Notes: generated from the sequence alone by a model not told the origin. 46,242 nt of DNA from Methanobrevibacter sp. (GCA_017407115.1 JAFQXD010000013.1:1-46242); one strand, 5' to 3'. Shown: positions 6,633-14,890, numbered from the stretch's first letter. Numbers and translations: made by a program.

Positions 6633-8066
6633 ATGTCTGAAGCAGCAGAAATCAGACAATACTATTTAAGAATCAATCTGGACAAATCACAAAGATGCTA
6701 CTGTGTAAACCGGATAGGAGGAGCATACCTAGGAACAACCCGGACACTAGAAGAAGCACTATACTACAGAGACCTATACAGTGACATTAGAGAAGGAATA
6801 GTGCCAAGACCATCTGAACTGGATTTAAAAACAGAAAACCCCTACTTAAACGATGGCTTGAAATATCCAGTACCAGAACGATTACAAAGAGACCCATCAT
6901 ATAAACCATATGTACCTCGAGGCAGCATATACAAAAGAAGCAGATCCAGTTACTGCCTATACTACAGTAACACATACCTATGCTGCTGCCGAACATATGA
7001 ACAAGCCTACTACACACTAGAAAAATTAAGGGAAAACAACTGGGACACCAGCAAACTACCAAGTATACAAGCAGAATATCCGGAATGGTACACATGGCTA
7101 CTAGGATTCTACCGATACATCGTAGTGGATAAAATACATGAAAAATCCACCGGCGAAAAAAGGTACATGATAAGCATACCACAAAAACATATAAAAACCA
7201 GTAGCACATTAGACATCCTCCGAGGATACAATAACCTCGAAGACGCATTATATGAACGGGACTTCCTAATGGCTCACGATTGGGATTATGATTTATTAGT
7301 CGAAGCTATTGATGATAAACAAAACCCATATTATAATATGGAATTACCACCATACCCTGAACGTAAAATCCGCAATATCAGTCAACGCAAAACACATGAA
7401 AAAGAAATACGATTAATGCAAAAAGAAATACTAGCTCATCCGGAAATATCACAAAGAGAACTCAGCCGAACATTAAACATAGGAGACATTAACATAAGAA
7501 ACTGGTTAAAACTATACGGTACAGATTGGATGAGTTTCAAAACCATGGTATTAGCCGGTGAAGATCCACTAAAAAAATTAACATTAAAACCCATAGTATA
7601 CCAACCGGATTTATCACCATCAAGACCAAGCAACTTCAAAGGATATGTCCATAAAAACAATAAAAGTAAAGCCAACCCATGGAATATAGAATACCGACAC
7701 AAAAGCTATGGAGTATACCCAAACCGTGAATTAGCACTAAAAATAGCTAAAGACCTCGAAAAAGTTGGATGGGATAAATCACAGTTACAATGCATTCAAA
7801 GAAAACATGGACATATCGCACCACACGGAAGCCGAGACCTAATATATAAGAAAGGAAATATTTATTCCGTCCGAAAAACAATCGGCCGCAAACTAGGATA
7901 CTTCGGAACCTACCCAAATCATCGATTAGCAGAGATAGTAAGAGACCTCTTCCGTAATACATCATGGGATAAAAATCGTTTACCCGAAGTCAAAGAACAA
8001 GCAAATCAAATCTATAAAATAGAAAATACCTACTACAATAACATGTTTGGTGGTGTAAGATTATGA
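6633..8066 (+). CDS. Multi-module AP2-like DNA-binding protein, 477 aa
   Basis: The ATG at 6633 follows GAGGGGAGGAATTACGG. The protein has about five copies of a module with the pattern Y-x-I/V ... YG-x-Y/F ... A-x-x-x-R-D-L ... W-D, at roughly 10-52, 95-143, 157-218, 325-380 and 398-447. The last one (YSVRKTIGRKLGYFGTYP then AEIVRDLF, WDKNRLP) is the clearest. This is the fold pattern of AP2/integrase N-terminal DNA-binding domains. Between modules 3 and 4 is a helix-turn-helix-like stretch (HPEISQRELSRTLNIGDINI, then RNWL). A longer relative lies at 29313. It is probably an architectural or regulatory DNA-binding protein heading the long operon; the target is unknown. Confidence 0.75.
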   Translation: MSEAAEIRQYYLRINLDKSQRCYCVNRIGGAYLGTTRTLEEALYYRDLYSDIREGIVPRPSELDLKTENPYLNDGLKYPVPERLQRDPSYKPYVPRGSIYKRSRSSYCLYYSNTYLCCCRTYEQAYYTLEKLRENNWDTSKLPSIQAEYPEWYTWLLGFYRYIVVDKIHEKSTGEKRYMISIPQKHIKTSSTLDILRGYNNLEDALYERDFLMAHDWDYDLLVEAIDDKQNPYYNMELPPYPERKIRNISQRKTHEKEIRLMQKEILAHPEISQRELSRTLNIGDINIRNWLKLYGTDWMSFKTMVLAGEDPLKKLTLKPIVYQPDLSPSRPSNFKGYVHKNNKSKANPWNIEYRHKSYGVYPNRELALKIAKDLEKVGWDKSQLQCIQRKHGHIAPHGSRDLIYKKGNIYSVRKTIGRKLGYFGTYPNHRLAEIVRDLFRNTSWDKNRLPEVKEQANQIYKIENTYYNNMFGGVRL

Positions 8067-8398
8067 AATTCAAAGAATTATTAAAACATGATAATACGAG
8101 AAATGAAGCCTATGTCGAATTTGAAAAAGAACTAACACGATTCCGAGACCAATACGATACTTATGATTTTGATTTGAACTATAGTGATAATGAACATTTA
8201 ATAGTATTAGTTGAAAGTATACTGGAATATGATAAGAGGATACATGAAAGGTTATGTGAATGTTTTGATGTTAAATTAGTTTATTTAAATCATTTAACAC
8301 AGCAATCAAGTAACGAAACATATTCCACTTGGGAGTATATTTACATGACTAATGATTCATTAGAAACTGAATTAAAATGGGAGGATATCCGTGTATGA
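8063..8398 (+). CDS. Hypothetical protein, 111 aa
   Basis: The ATG overlaps the previous TGA by 4 nt. The product starts MKFKELLKHDNTRNEAYVEFEKEL, with an acidic helical first half and a C-terminal NHLTQQSSNETYSTWEYIYM strand region. No family is recognised. Confidence 0.65.
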   Translation: MKFKELLKHDNTRNEAYVEFEKELTRFRDQYDTYDFDLNYSDNEHLIVLVESILEYDKRIHERLCECFDVKLVYLNHLTQQSSNETYSTWEYIYMTNDSLETELKWEDIRV

Positions 8399-8745
8399 TT
8401 GATTTAAGTGAAACATTAGATATTGGAACCAGCTTCCCTGAAACATGGAAGACCCTTGTAAGAGAAATATTATTAAAATTCGAGGACGGAGCAGTATATC
8501 ATCATGAGAACATAGCTGGGAGTAGGCCTTACACTGTGGATTTAGTGATTAAGATTGATGATCCCGTAGATGATGAAACCTATGAGAAACTACAAAAAGA
8601 ATCACAGGATAAAGCCGAGCAGAATAAACATATTGAAGAATTAATATTGGAAATCAATAAATTAACTGCTGATGATTTAGAAATTAGCTTAGAGAAAATA
8701 TTAAGCCTATTAAAAAATAATACTACAGCTGTTGCTGATGAATAA
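8395..8745 (+). CDS. Hypothetical protein, 116 aa
   Basis: The start is the ATG preceded by GGGAGGAT (about 8379-8386); it overlaps the previous stop. The first 60 residues are alpha/beta (MIDLSETLDIGTSFPETW...SRPYTVDLVIKIDDPVDD), and residues 65-116 form a charged coiled coil ending LLKNNTTAVADE. No family is recognised. Confidence 0.6.
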   Translation: MIDLSETLDIGTSFPETWKTLVREILLKFEDGAVYHHENIAGSRPYTVDLVIKIDDPVDDETYEKLQKESQDKAEQNKHIEELILEINKLTADDLEISLEKILSLLKNNTTAVADE

Positions 8746-8984
8746 TGATTAAAGTAATCGAACAAGACACTGAAGCTAGACTAAAAGAAACACATGACTT
8801 GTTCATGGAAATAAAACCTTTACTCGATGAAGGCTACAGCTTCAGCAGAGCATTAAAACTAAAAGGTCATCCAGTATACAATTATAAAACCGGATGGTTC
8901 AAACACTTAGTCGAATATGCACGTACACAAGGATATGATTATAATAAAATGAGAGGACGTAGAAAAAATGCCAACCAAAGCTGA
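8745..8984 (+). CDS. Hypothetical protein with HTH-like pattern, 79 aa
   Basis: The start overlaps the previous TAA (TAATG). Residues 20-60 (MEIKPLLDEGYSFSRALKLK then WFKHLVEYARTQGYDYNKMR) resemble a short helix-turn-helix with a basic C-terminus (RGRRKNANQS). DNA binding is plausible, but no family is recognised. Confidence 0.6.
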   Translation: MIKVIEQDTEARLKETHDLFMEIKPLLDEGYSFSRALKLKGHPVYNYKTGWFKHLVEYARTQGYDYNKMRGRRKNANQS

Positions 8985-9252
8985 AAAATACTTACAAAGT
9001 GATGTAAAACAGAATCGTTTATTCGATGAAATAAAAGAAGACATACTCCAAATACTACACAAATATCCATTCGAAAAAGTATTAAGAGTAGAACATAGTG
9101 ATACTGGTGAGTTAATTGTTGAAGTGCAGGATGATTTCCCATCACAAGTCATCAATGATTTAAACGAATATATGGGATTCGATTGCATCGTCCATAAATC
9201 CAATTATCATATTGACTTCATCTATAAACTACCAAAGGACCAATGGTTATGA
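8968..9252 (+). CDS. Hypothetical protein, 94 aa
   Basis: It overlaps the previous gene by 17 nt, with a GAGAGGACG site upstream of the ATG. The fold pattern is helix-helix-strand-strand-helix-strand (IKEDILQILHKYPF, VLRVEHSDTGELIVEVQDDF, YHIDFIYKL), a small alpha/beta domain. No family is recognised. Confidence 0.65.
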   Translation: MPTKAEKYLQSDVKQNRLFDEIKEDILQILHKYPFEKVLRVEHSDTGELIVEVQDDFPSQVINDLNEYMGFDCIVHKSNYHIDFIYKLPKDQWL

Positions 9253-9620
9253 ATCTGAAACGATTTTATGTTAAAGATGAATTAAAAGTATATGATTATC
9301 AGGAAGCCACCTGTATAGGGGTAGCTCGTGATAGTCGAGAAGCAGTAAATATAGTTAACATGTTAAACAGGTTAAATGATGAATTCATGCAATCCATTGA
9401 CCACCGCACAGAATTAAATGAACAGTTAACTGAAGCTATTGAAAAATATGAGAATATCCTAGGTTTAATTGATATCCGTATAAAAGAGAATAATCAATTA
9501 GCACTATTACATTACCCTGAACCTGAAGATAAATATATTAACCAATATTACAGTAAAGCATACGAATTAGAACAATTAAAAAAACTGATAATCCAAGGCA
9601 ATAACTATGATGAGCAGTAG
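9249..9620 (+). CDS. LN-coil family protein, 123 aa
   Basis: This is a clear example of a family repeated across the window: a short beta-hairpin (RFYVKDELKVYDYQEATCIG), then A-x-x-x-V-x-x-LN-x-L-N (about residues 30-43), then a long charged coiled coil. Relatives lie at 10244, 10700, 11617, 11994, 12248, 13241, 14318, 17445 and 42207. Such 'xxxLNxLxxEN' proteins are common in methanogen mobile elements but have no known function. The ATG overlaps the previous stop. Confidence 0.65.
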   Translation: MNLKRFYVKDELKVYDYQEATCIGVARDSREAVNIVNMLNRLNDEFMQSIDHRTELNEQLTEAIEKYENILGLIDIRIKENNQLALLHYPEPEDKYINQYYSKAYELEQLKKLIIQGNNYDEQ

Positions 9621-9768
9621 GCAACAATTACTAGACTATTACAGATACTGCAAATGCAGCAGCAATATCTTGAAATTAATCAAATTATACAACTTAAATT
9701 ACAATGTTGTAGAACAACAAGCATTCTTCAGAATTCAAGAAGAATCACATAACATAAAAGAGGATTAA
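9607..9768 (+). CDS. Hypothetical microprotein, 53 aa
   Basis: A 53-codon frame overlaps the end of the previous gene by 14 nt and fills a gap otherwise lacking a gene. The product (MMSSRQQLLDYYRYCKCSSN...) has a CKC pair and two short helices, and ends EESHNIKED. A/C-rich codon use matches the neighbours. No family is recognised. Confidence 0.5.
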   Translation: MMSSRQQLLDYYRYCKCSSNILKLIKLYNLNYNVVEQQAFFRIQEESHNIKED

Positions 9769-9776
9769 AAAAAAAC

Positions 9777-10247
9777 ATGGTTTCACGTGAATATATCCTA
9801 ATTGATGAGATACGAGAAAATATAGATAACCTCGTAGCTGTACAAGAAAAAGTAGTTGAGGATTATAAAAACTTAACTAGGACTAATATGGAGGATGTTA
9901 AAAATATCCAGATTGGTTTGCAGGATGAAAAAGATATCCTGAATGGTTTAAAGAATAATCTCAACCTACTATTCAACATCAAACCAATATGGTACAAAAG
10001 AGGATTCCAAATCAGACCTATAGAATTACACAGGTACAAGATAAGACCACCATTAACAGGTTTGGATAGATCTTCCAATGAGTTCATGCTACTAAAAAAA
10101 ACATTAGTCAAAGCACATGAAAAACACTTCCTCTGCGATGGAATGGTCGGCTACGCCTATAGTAGTACCGAGTCACATATGTGGGAATTACCAAATCCCA
10201 TACCTGATGATGCATTCATAAGAAAACTAAGGAGGACACTAAGATGA
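9777..10247 (+). CDS. Hypothetical coiled-coil protein, 156 aa
   Basis: Residues 1-70 are a helical coiled coil (YILIDEIRENIDNLVAVQEK, ...IQIGLQDEKDILNGLKNNLN). The C-terminal half is basic and aromatic (KPIWYKRGFQIRPIELHRYK...). Its layout of coiled coil then globular tail is the reverse of the LN-coil family. Its end overlaps the next start by 4 nt. Confidence 0.6.
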   Translation: MVSREYILIDEIRENIDNLVAVQEKVVEDYKNLTRTNMEDVKNIQIGLQDEKDILNGLKNNLNLLFNIKPIWYKRGFQIRPIELHRYKIRPPLTGLDRSSNEFMLLKKTLVKAHEKHFLCDGMVGYAYSSTESHMWELPNPIPDDAFIRKLRRTLR

Positions 10248-10528
10248 GTAAATATAGAGTAATGAAAGATAACTTGGATGAGTACACTGTCCTTGACGGT
10301 GACATCCTAGTAACTACAGAGATAAGAGATAAATATACAGCAGAAAGTTTCTGTGATTATTTAAATGACAAATATGATACAATAAATGAATTACTTGATG
10401 ATAAAATCAAGGAATGCGAACAAGCTATTGAAGAAATAAGACAAGGCGAAAAGGACAGTTATATTGTTAAACATGATGTAGCTATTAAGCTATTAAAACA
10501 ACTAAAAGAGGAAATTAATAATGTCTAA
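10244..10528 (+). CDS. LN-coil family protein, 94 aa
   Basis: It starts MSKYRVMKDNLDEYTVLDGD with two beta-strands, then FCDYLNDKYDTINELLDDKI, the LN motif with the coiled coil starting there. The rest is an acidic helix. ATGA overlap with the previous gene. Function unknown, as for the family. Confidence 0.65.
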   Translation: MSKYRVMKDNLDEYTVLDGDILVTTEIRDKYTAESFCDYLNDKYDTINELLDDKIKECEQAIEEIRQGEKDSYIVKHDVAIKLLKQLKEEINNV

Positions 10529-10700
10529 TAGAAGATTTAGTGATGAGGATATTGAAGATATTGAAGATGTATTCCGCACACAAGCAGAATACTATGGACG
10601 ATATCATACATTAACACATTCCGAACAATTACTCCTAACACATTTCTACGAGACCATAGCTAAACAAAGCAAACATAATTTAAAACACCTAATGATATGA
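10521..10700 (+). CDS. Hypothetical protein, 59 aa
   Basis: A 59-codon frame overlaps its upstream neighbour by 8 nt and its TGA overlaps the next ATG by 1 nt. The product begins MSNRRFSDEDIEDIEDVFRT and is helical and His-rich in the second half (HTLTHSEQLLLTHFYE, KHNLKHL). GAGG at about 10508 may serve as binding site. No family is recognised. Confidence 0.55.
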   Translation: MSNRRFSDEDIEDIEDVFRTQAEYYGRYHTLTHSEQLLLTHFYETIAKQSKHNLKHLMI

Positions 10701-10945
10701 TGGCAAATGAAAGATTCTATACTGACCATGAAGGATTCTTAACAGAATTCGATTGGGATAATAATGAGTACATTGATGAATGGGGATTCGGCATTGGCGA
10801 AGACTGGGAGCGACTCTGTAAACGATTAAACCAACTATACAATGAGAACCGTAAACTCAGCTGCCAATTAAAAAGAACCCAAAATCAATTAACCAGACTA
10901 GCAGATTACAATGTCGAACTAATGGAAAAAAACAAAAGGAGGTGA
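10700..10945 (+). CDS. LN-coil family protein, 81 aa
   Basis: An acidic, aromatic N-terminus (RFYTDHEGFLTEFDWDNNEY) precedes LCKRLNQLYNENRKLSCQL, the family's LN motif and coiled coil, and a basic tail. ATGs at 10697 and 10700 are both possible. The next gene's binding site lies over its stop codon. Confidence 0.6.
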   Translation: MANERFYTDHEGFLTEFDWDNNEYIDEWGFGIGEDWERLCKRLNQLYNENRKLSCQLKRTQNQLTRLADYNVELMEKNKRR

Positions 10946-10950
10946 TTATA

Positions 10951-11154
10951 TTGATTGATGAGTTAAAATTAATGGCCTTAAAACGTGAAAATAAAAGATT
11001 ACGAAATAAACTCGACTCATCTAAAAGAACCATTAATAGATTAAACAAGGAATTATCCGATAGTGAAGCAACAATAGAATACTATAACATGCTACTAGAA
11101 GAACGATTCCAAGAATTAAAAAAATACAAAACCAGATATGGAGAATTAGAATGA
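10951..11154 (+). CDS. Coiled-coil protein, 67 aa, TTG start
   Basis: The TTG at 10951 sits 4 nt after a perfect GGAGGTGAT (10938-10946), and no better ATG is near, so a TTG start is preferred. Nearly the entire protein is a basic coiled coil (KRENKRLRNKLDSSKRTINR, then LNKELSD). It resembles the coiled-coil half of the LN-coil family without the beta-hairpin. Confidence 0.6.
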   Translation: MIDELKLMALKRENKRLRNKLDSSKRTINRLNKELSDSEATIEYYNMLLEERFQELKKYKTRYGELE

Positions 11155-11366
11155 AATCAATAACAGTTGAAGATTTATATCTTCAAAGTAAGGTGGATGA
11201 ATTTGAAGATTATAGCTTGTATGTCAAGTTAGGGGATGAACGTGTTCCTTTAGTGGTGCATGAGATATGTCCTGAAGATAAGAAGTTAGTGTTGTGGCCT
11301 GAAGCTGAATTGGAAATTCATTTACAAGAACTTAGAGATAAATTTACCCAAAGAAAAACCGAGTAA
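11151..11366 (+). CDS. ELxxxLxxxP-like family protein, 71 aa
   Basis: ITVEDLYLQSKVDEFEDYSL then VKLGDERVPLVV follows the same strand-helix-strand order as the 3253 and 13690 proteins, with the proline replaced. A helical tail ends in FTQRKTE. The codons for this tail also spell ACCCAAAGAAAAA, the leader box found in the promoter cassettes. Confidence 0.55.
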   Translation: MKSITVEDLYLQSKVDEFEDYSLYVKLGDERVPLVVHEICPEDKKLVLWPEAELEIHLQELRDKFTQRKTE

Positions 11367-11371
11367 TCTTT

Positions 11372-11554
11372 ATGAGACATTATATGTTTTCCGATGAAAC
11401 CCTAAAAAAAAGTAATTTTAAGGGTGGAGGAATAGAATATTTGTTTTCTAAATATAGAATATATCTCCGAAAAGTTTTAGTGAGGGAAACGGGGGGAGAA
11501 TATAAAACGGACAATCTAAATCCTCTTTTCCATTATACCCTGTGCGAACCATAA
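11372..11554 (+). CDS. Doubtful 60-codon frame
   Basis: An open frame begins 5 nt after the previous gene, and the ACCCAAAGAAAAA leader box lies just upstream (11346-11358). However, no clear binding site is present, and the DNA is dominated by stem-loops and a G6 run unlike neighbouring genes. I think this stretch is more likely an untranslated structured leader for the gene at 11617. It is listed because translation cannot be excluded. Confidence 0.25.
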   Translation: MRHYMFSDETLKKSNFKGGGIEYLFSKYRIYLRKVLVRETGGEYKTDNLNPLFHYTLCEP

Positions 11555-11610
11555 TTGGGGGTTGAAAAGTGGAATAATATATTCTCTCTCCAATACCTGA
11601 AATTGGAGGT
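11399..11610 (+). promoter_or_regulatory. Structured leader with ribosome-site hairpin (riboswitch-like)
   Basis: Four possible stems can be read. P1: ACCCT/AAAA with TTTTAAGGGT (11399-11425, one bulge). P2: ATATTT/AAATAT (11437-11455), closed further out by GGAG/CTCC. P3: GGGGGGAGAATAT (11491-11503) with ATATTCTCTCTCC (11579-11591), 13 pairs including two G-U. P4: CTCCAAT (11588-11594) with ATTGGAG (11602-11608). P4 pairs with the GGAGGT binding site of the 11617 gene. P3 and P4 share 11588-11591 and exclude each other, so the leader could switch translation on or off. No known riboswitch class is recognised. Confidence 0.5.
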
Positions 11611-11616
11611 AAAAAG

Positions 11617-12000
11617 ATGGATCTAATTGAAAGATACACTCTAGAAATAAAAAAAGACGATGATGATGGTAAAATCCAATGGCTAGAAATCCGAGACAAT
11701 AACCGAAGAGACGGCTATGCAATCTACACTACAAGTAAATTCATGGGAAACAATGACCACATCAGTCAAAGCAACATAGAATATTTCATTGAAATATTAA
11801 ATGAATTATACACTGAAAATCAAAGCCTAAAAAACGGGGATGATTATCATAAGCTAGTGTTAAGTAAAATCGATGATGAAATAAACTTTTATCATCAAGT
11901 ATTAGATACTGCTGCGAGTGAAAAAAAGAAAATATATTTTGAAATCATCAACTGTTTAGAGGAAGTTAAAGAAGAACTACAGGGGGAAGACTATTGCTAA
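11617..12000 (+). CDS. LN-coil family protein, 127 aa
   Basis: It is preceded by GGAGGT at 11605-11610, which lies inside the P4 hairpin. The N-terminal half is beta-rich (RYTLEIKKDDDDGKIQWLEI), followed by FIEILNELYTENQSLKN, the family's LN motif, and a long C-terminal helix. It is the only member with a long structured leader. Function unknown. Confidence 0.65.
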   Translation: MDLIERYTLEIKKDDDDGKIQWLEIRDNNRRDGYAIYTTSKFMGNNDHISQSNIEYFIEILNELYTENQSLKNGDDYHKLVLSKIDDEINFYHQVLDTAASEKKKIYFEIINCLEEVKEELQGEDYC

Positions 12001-12296
12001 AATCAGGGGAAAAACTATTGCCCAGATATGGGATAAAAAAAGGCCATAGTGAACATATTGTTGATTATGGTACAGAAGAGACTACTGGTTTCGCCACATT
12101 ATTTGTAAATATGCAAGAAATAGTTGACCGTTTAAATGAACAAGACCGTGATATAGATGAGTTACAAATGGAACTAGCTGAAGCACACCGTAGAATCAAC
12201 AGGTTAAAAATCTATGAAGCAAGCCATAAATTTAATGAGGATTTAAAATGTCAGATAGATTCACTTACACAGAAAACACAGAAGAAAACTGTTTAG
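11994..12296 (+). CDS. LN-coil family protein, 100 aa, TTG start
   Basis: TTG at 11994 lies 4 nt after AGGGGGAAG and overlaps the end of the previous gene by 7 nt; another TTG at 12018 is possible. YGIKKGHSEHIVDYGTEET is a short beta region, then IVDRLNEQDRDIDELQMELA is the LN motif and coiled coil. The tail overlaps the next gene by 49 nt. Confidence 0.5.
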   Translation: MLKSGEKLLPRYGIKKGHSEHIVDYGTEETTGFATLFVNMQEIVDRLNEQDRDIDELQMELAEAHRRINRLKIYEASHKFNEDLKCQIDSLTQKTQKKTV

Positions 12297-12493
12297 AAAT
12301 AATCGATGATACAGGGGAATTAAAAACAGATTACGATAGTAACATAGTATTATACCCTTTAGATGATAGTATTACTATTGTTGATTATTTGAATACTCAA
12401 TCAAAGATAATTGCAAGATTATCATTAGAATTAACTTTTAATGATTATGAGGATGAGAATATTCAAGAGTTAATTGATGAAATAAAAGAATGA
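12248..12493 (+). CDS. LN-coil family protein, 81 aa
   Basis: GAGGAT at about 12236-12241 precedes the ATG. Beta-strands (FTYTENTEENCLEIIDDTGE) lead to IVDYLNTQSKIIARLSLEL, a short LN helix, and an acidic tail. It overlaps the previous frame by 49 nt; both have plausible binding sites, and the longer overlap is unusual for this operon. Confidence 0.6.
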   Translation: MSDRFTYTENTEENCLEIIDDTGELKTDYDSNIVLYPLDDSITIVDYLNTQSKIIARLSLELTFNDYEDENIQELIDEIKE

Positions 12494-12543
12494 ATAAAAA
12501 AATTAAATACCCAAAGAAAAAACCAATGGAGGCGAATAATGTT

Positions 12544-12957
12544 ATGGGTAAAAGATATAAACCCGGAAACCATGGTAAACGAAAACCTAGAAAAGGACAA
12601 AATTACATGGAAAGAGAAATCCGGATAAACCAATTAATAAGACAATTCAAAAGAATACTAAACAATAACCCATATAAAATCAGCAACTATAAAAAAGCAG
12701 ACCGTATAAGAGCACAAATAAAACACTTACTTGACGTGCAAAGCAGAGAACTACACACTAAATCAAGAAGACGAAGATACGTATACTACAAACAATTATC
12801 AGACTTCAAAGGATTATATGTAACCTGGAAAAAACTAACCTTCCCACAATACATGATGGTAAGATACAACTGCCCCAGACATTTAATCCCCACACTAACT
12901 GAATATTATAAACAAGTAAAGAAAGGTGAAAACCCCGAACTAATACGATACTGGTGA
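12544..12957 (+). CDS. Basic nucleic-acid-binding-like protein, 137 aa
   Basis: The ATG at 12544 follows GGAGGCG (12528-12534) at a good distance; an in-frame ATG at 12490 overlaps the previous stop and would add 18 residues. The upstream DNA carries the ACCCAAAGAAAAA leader box (about 12508). The product is very basic (KRYKPGNHGKRKPRKGQNYM..., SRRRRYVYYKQ) with aromatic residues near the end. RNA or DNA binding is likely from composition alone. Confidence 0.6.
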   Translation: MGKRYKPGNHGKRKPRKGQNYMEREIRINQLIRQFKRILNNNPYKISNYKKADRIRAQIKHLLDVQSRELHTKSRRRRYVYYKQLSDFKGLYVTWKKLTFPQYMMVRYNCPRHLIPTLTEYYKQVKKGENPELIRYW

Positions 12958-12964
12958 ATGACTT

Positions 12965-13222
12965 ATGCAAATATTTGAGATAACACAGAAAATCCCGTAC
13001 GATTGTATTGATGGAGAATATTTAGATACTGATGAACTATCTTTAGGTTTTGTGACTGATGAATTTTTTGCAATGGAATTCTGCAACGCACATCCTGATT
13101 GTACTTATGGTGAAGTATTACCTGTGAAATATGCTAACCATCTTAAAGGTCGCATGGTAAGTGGTCCTGAAGACTTAGCTGTATTTAGATTACCCTATAA
13201 AAAAATATATGATGATTATTAA
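12965..13222 (+). CDS. Hypothetical protein, 85 aa
   Basis: The product starts MQIFEITQKIPYDCIDGEYL. Alternating strands (LSLGFVTDEFFAMEFCNAHP) and a helix are suggested, with three cysteines that do not form a CxxC pair. It starts 7 nt after the previous stop. No family is recognised; the start resembles the beta-hairpin of the LN-coil group without a coil. Confidence 0.6.
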   Translation: MQIFEITQKIPYDCIDGEYLDTDELSLGFVTDEFFAMEFCNAHPDCTYGEVLPVKYANHLKGRMVSGPEDLAVFRLPYKKIYDDY

Positions 13223-13240
13223 AAGAGGAGGTGGATAATA

Positions 13241-13693
13241 TTGTTTGATAATCCTTTAGAAAATGAATACTGTAACTGGAATGGTAAAATAACTCATAAA
13301 AACCGTGATGGTTTCCATGAGGAATTATTCACCTGTCGCACAGGGGAAGATGGTGAAAAAGCATTGAAACATTTAAACATGCTGAAAAGGTCAAATGACC
13401 GCTTAGCAGAATCCAATATAAGTTACCTAGAAAAGATAACAGAATTAAATAATGAAAAACTAGCAAGGGATACTAAGTTAACCGTATCATCTGATGAAGA
13501 TGATCCATACACTCTGAAAGTATCCGGTCAAATCAGACCAATAATTGCAAGGGACAAATACGATTTCACACCTTTAGTAGATTCATTAATCAAACAAGGT
13601 TACACTAGAACCCAAGCAAGAGACATCGTATTAGAATTAGTACATGAGATTGTCGAGGAATTAAACAAAAAAGAGGAGGAAACAGATATATGA
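13241..13693 (+). CDS. LN-coil family protein, 150 aa, TTG start
   Basis: TTG at 13241 follows GAGGAGGTG (13225-13233). The N-terminus is NWNGKITHKNRDGFHEEL, then ALKHLNMLKRSNDRLAESNI is the LN motif entering a coiled coil. A separate C-terminal helical domain includes IKQGYTRTQARDIVLELVHE. This makes it longer than other family members. Confidence 0.6.
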   Translation: MFDNPLENEYCNWNGKITHKNRDGFHEELFTCRTGEDGEKALKHLNMLKRSNDRLAESNISYLEKITELNNEKLARDTKLTVSSDEDDPYTLKVSGQIRPIIARDKYDFTPLVDSLIKQGYTRTQARDIVLELVHEIVEELNKKEEETDI

Positions 13694-13923
13694 GTTATGT
13701 GACTGCTAAAGAATTACGAGAAAAACTAGCACTCGTACCTGATGAGACAAGAATAGCTATAAAACAAAAAACCAATGACGGCGACAGTTTATACTTTGAT
13801 TTAAAATGTCAAAAAGTCACAGATAAAAATTTCAAACACTTATTCTTTTTAACTAGTCAAGGATTGGATTATGTTATTGAAGGTGAAAAAGAACAAATAC
13901 GAGAGGAGATGCCATTATGGTGA
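13690..13923 (+). CDS. ELxxxLxxxP family protein, 77 aa
   Basis: VTAKELREKLALVPDETRIA matches the family phrase, followed by strands IKQKTNDGDSLYFDL and a C-terminal LFFLTSQGLDYVIEGEKE. It overlaps the previous gene by 4 nt. Acidic; function unknown. Confidence 0.65.
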   Translation: MSYVTAKELREKLALVPDETRIAIKQKTNDGDSLYFDLKCQKVTDKNFKHLFFLTSQGLDYVIEGEKEQIREEMPLW

Positions 13924-14321
13924 AACCAGTAGATTATATATTGAAATTCCATGAAGATTTCTACCAACCTATTAAAAGTGAAATTAAAGAAGCCACCACA
14001 CGTGCAAGTAGCAAACCATTAAATATTGATGATTTTGTAATAGCCACCTTTGAACCATCAGATAAATTGTTATTGTTAAGAATTGATAATCATTATGCGA
14101 GACGATTAAAAGACTTAACCCGTCTTGAAGCAAAAAATGAGGGCTACAATCACTCTGATTTATTGAAACATGAAATTAAAAACATTTACCCAGAACTATC
14201 TGATGATGATTATGTATATATTTACCAATTCAGTGTAATCAAAGAAAGAGCAAAAACTCCTTTACGTGAATTCGAAGCAAATTATATACTAAATAATGGA
14301 GTATGGGCGGTTAAACAATGA
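13917..14321 (+). CDS. Hypothetical protein, 134 aa
   Basis: GAGGAGATG upstream of the ATG acts as binding site, and the start overlaps the previous gene by 7 nt. Residues 30-60 (PLNIDDFVIATFEPSDKLLL then RIDNHYARRL) and 90-115 (PELSDDDYVYIYQFSVIKER) look like strand-helix units. No family is recognised. Confidence 0.6.
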   Translation: MVKPVDYILKFHEDFYQPIKSEIKEATTRASSKPLNIDDFVIATFEPSDKLLLLRIDNHYARRLKDLTRLEAKNEGYNHSDLLKHEIKNIYPELSDDDYVYIYQFSVIKERAKTPLREFEANYILNNGVWAVKQ

Positions 14322-14890
14322 ACTCGAATGAAAGATACAGGTTAATAGATATCCATGGGGGATATATTGTAGTAGATACATGGGCAGACAGGAATATGGA
14401 AGATAAATATGAATACCTAATCATATCAGAACCATTCATGAGGGAGATGGAAGATCCTAAACGTTACACTATGGAAGACCTCATAGCCAAATTAAATGAG
14501 TATAATTATAAATTAAATGGCGAGTATAGTGAAGGTGCAGCTAACATGGTATTATTATTAGAAAATCAAGTATATCCAAAACTCGAACAATTAATCACTG
14601 AAAAAATAAATCATATGAATCTTCATTCTACTGAACGGGTTAAAGTAAACTTCGTAGACTTGAACTTCAACAGTAGCAAGTTTGATAAATATGAAATAAA
14701 ATGTGATATTATCCGAAGTGATGAGTCAGGTTATGCCCAACCATGTTTGGAAGACCATCTTAAAAGTTTAGACCAGTACACAATCACCAAATGCCTACTT
14801 AAAATTAATCAGTATTTGGATAATTGTAAAAACGAATCTGAAAAATTATTACTCTTAGGTTTACGTGCTGAATTAATGACAATGGAGTAA
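14318..14890 (+). CDS. LN-coil family protein, long form, 190 aa
   Basis: Strands in the first 60 residues (RYRLIDIHGGYIVVDTWADR) precede LIAKLNEYNYKLNGEYSEGA, the LN motif. The following helix runs into a C-terminal alpha/beta part (VKVNFVDLNFNSSKFDKYEI...) absent from the short members. It overlaps the previous gene by 4 nt. Confidence 0.6.
   Translation: MNSNERYRLIDIHGGYIVVDTWADRNMEDKYEYLIISEPFMREMEDPKRYTMEDLIAKLNEYNYKLNGEYSEGAANMVLLLENQVYPKLEQLITEKINHMNLHSTERVKVNFVDLNFNSSKFDKYEIKCDIIRSDESGYAQPCLEDHLKSLDQYTITKCLLKINQYLDNCKNESEKLLLLGLRAELMTME

Noticed and set aside
6787..7248. 153-codon minus-strand frame within the AP2-module gene
   Set aside because: Cys/hydrophobic-rich shadow of a strongly supported plus-strand gene; no ribosome site or promoter.
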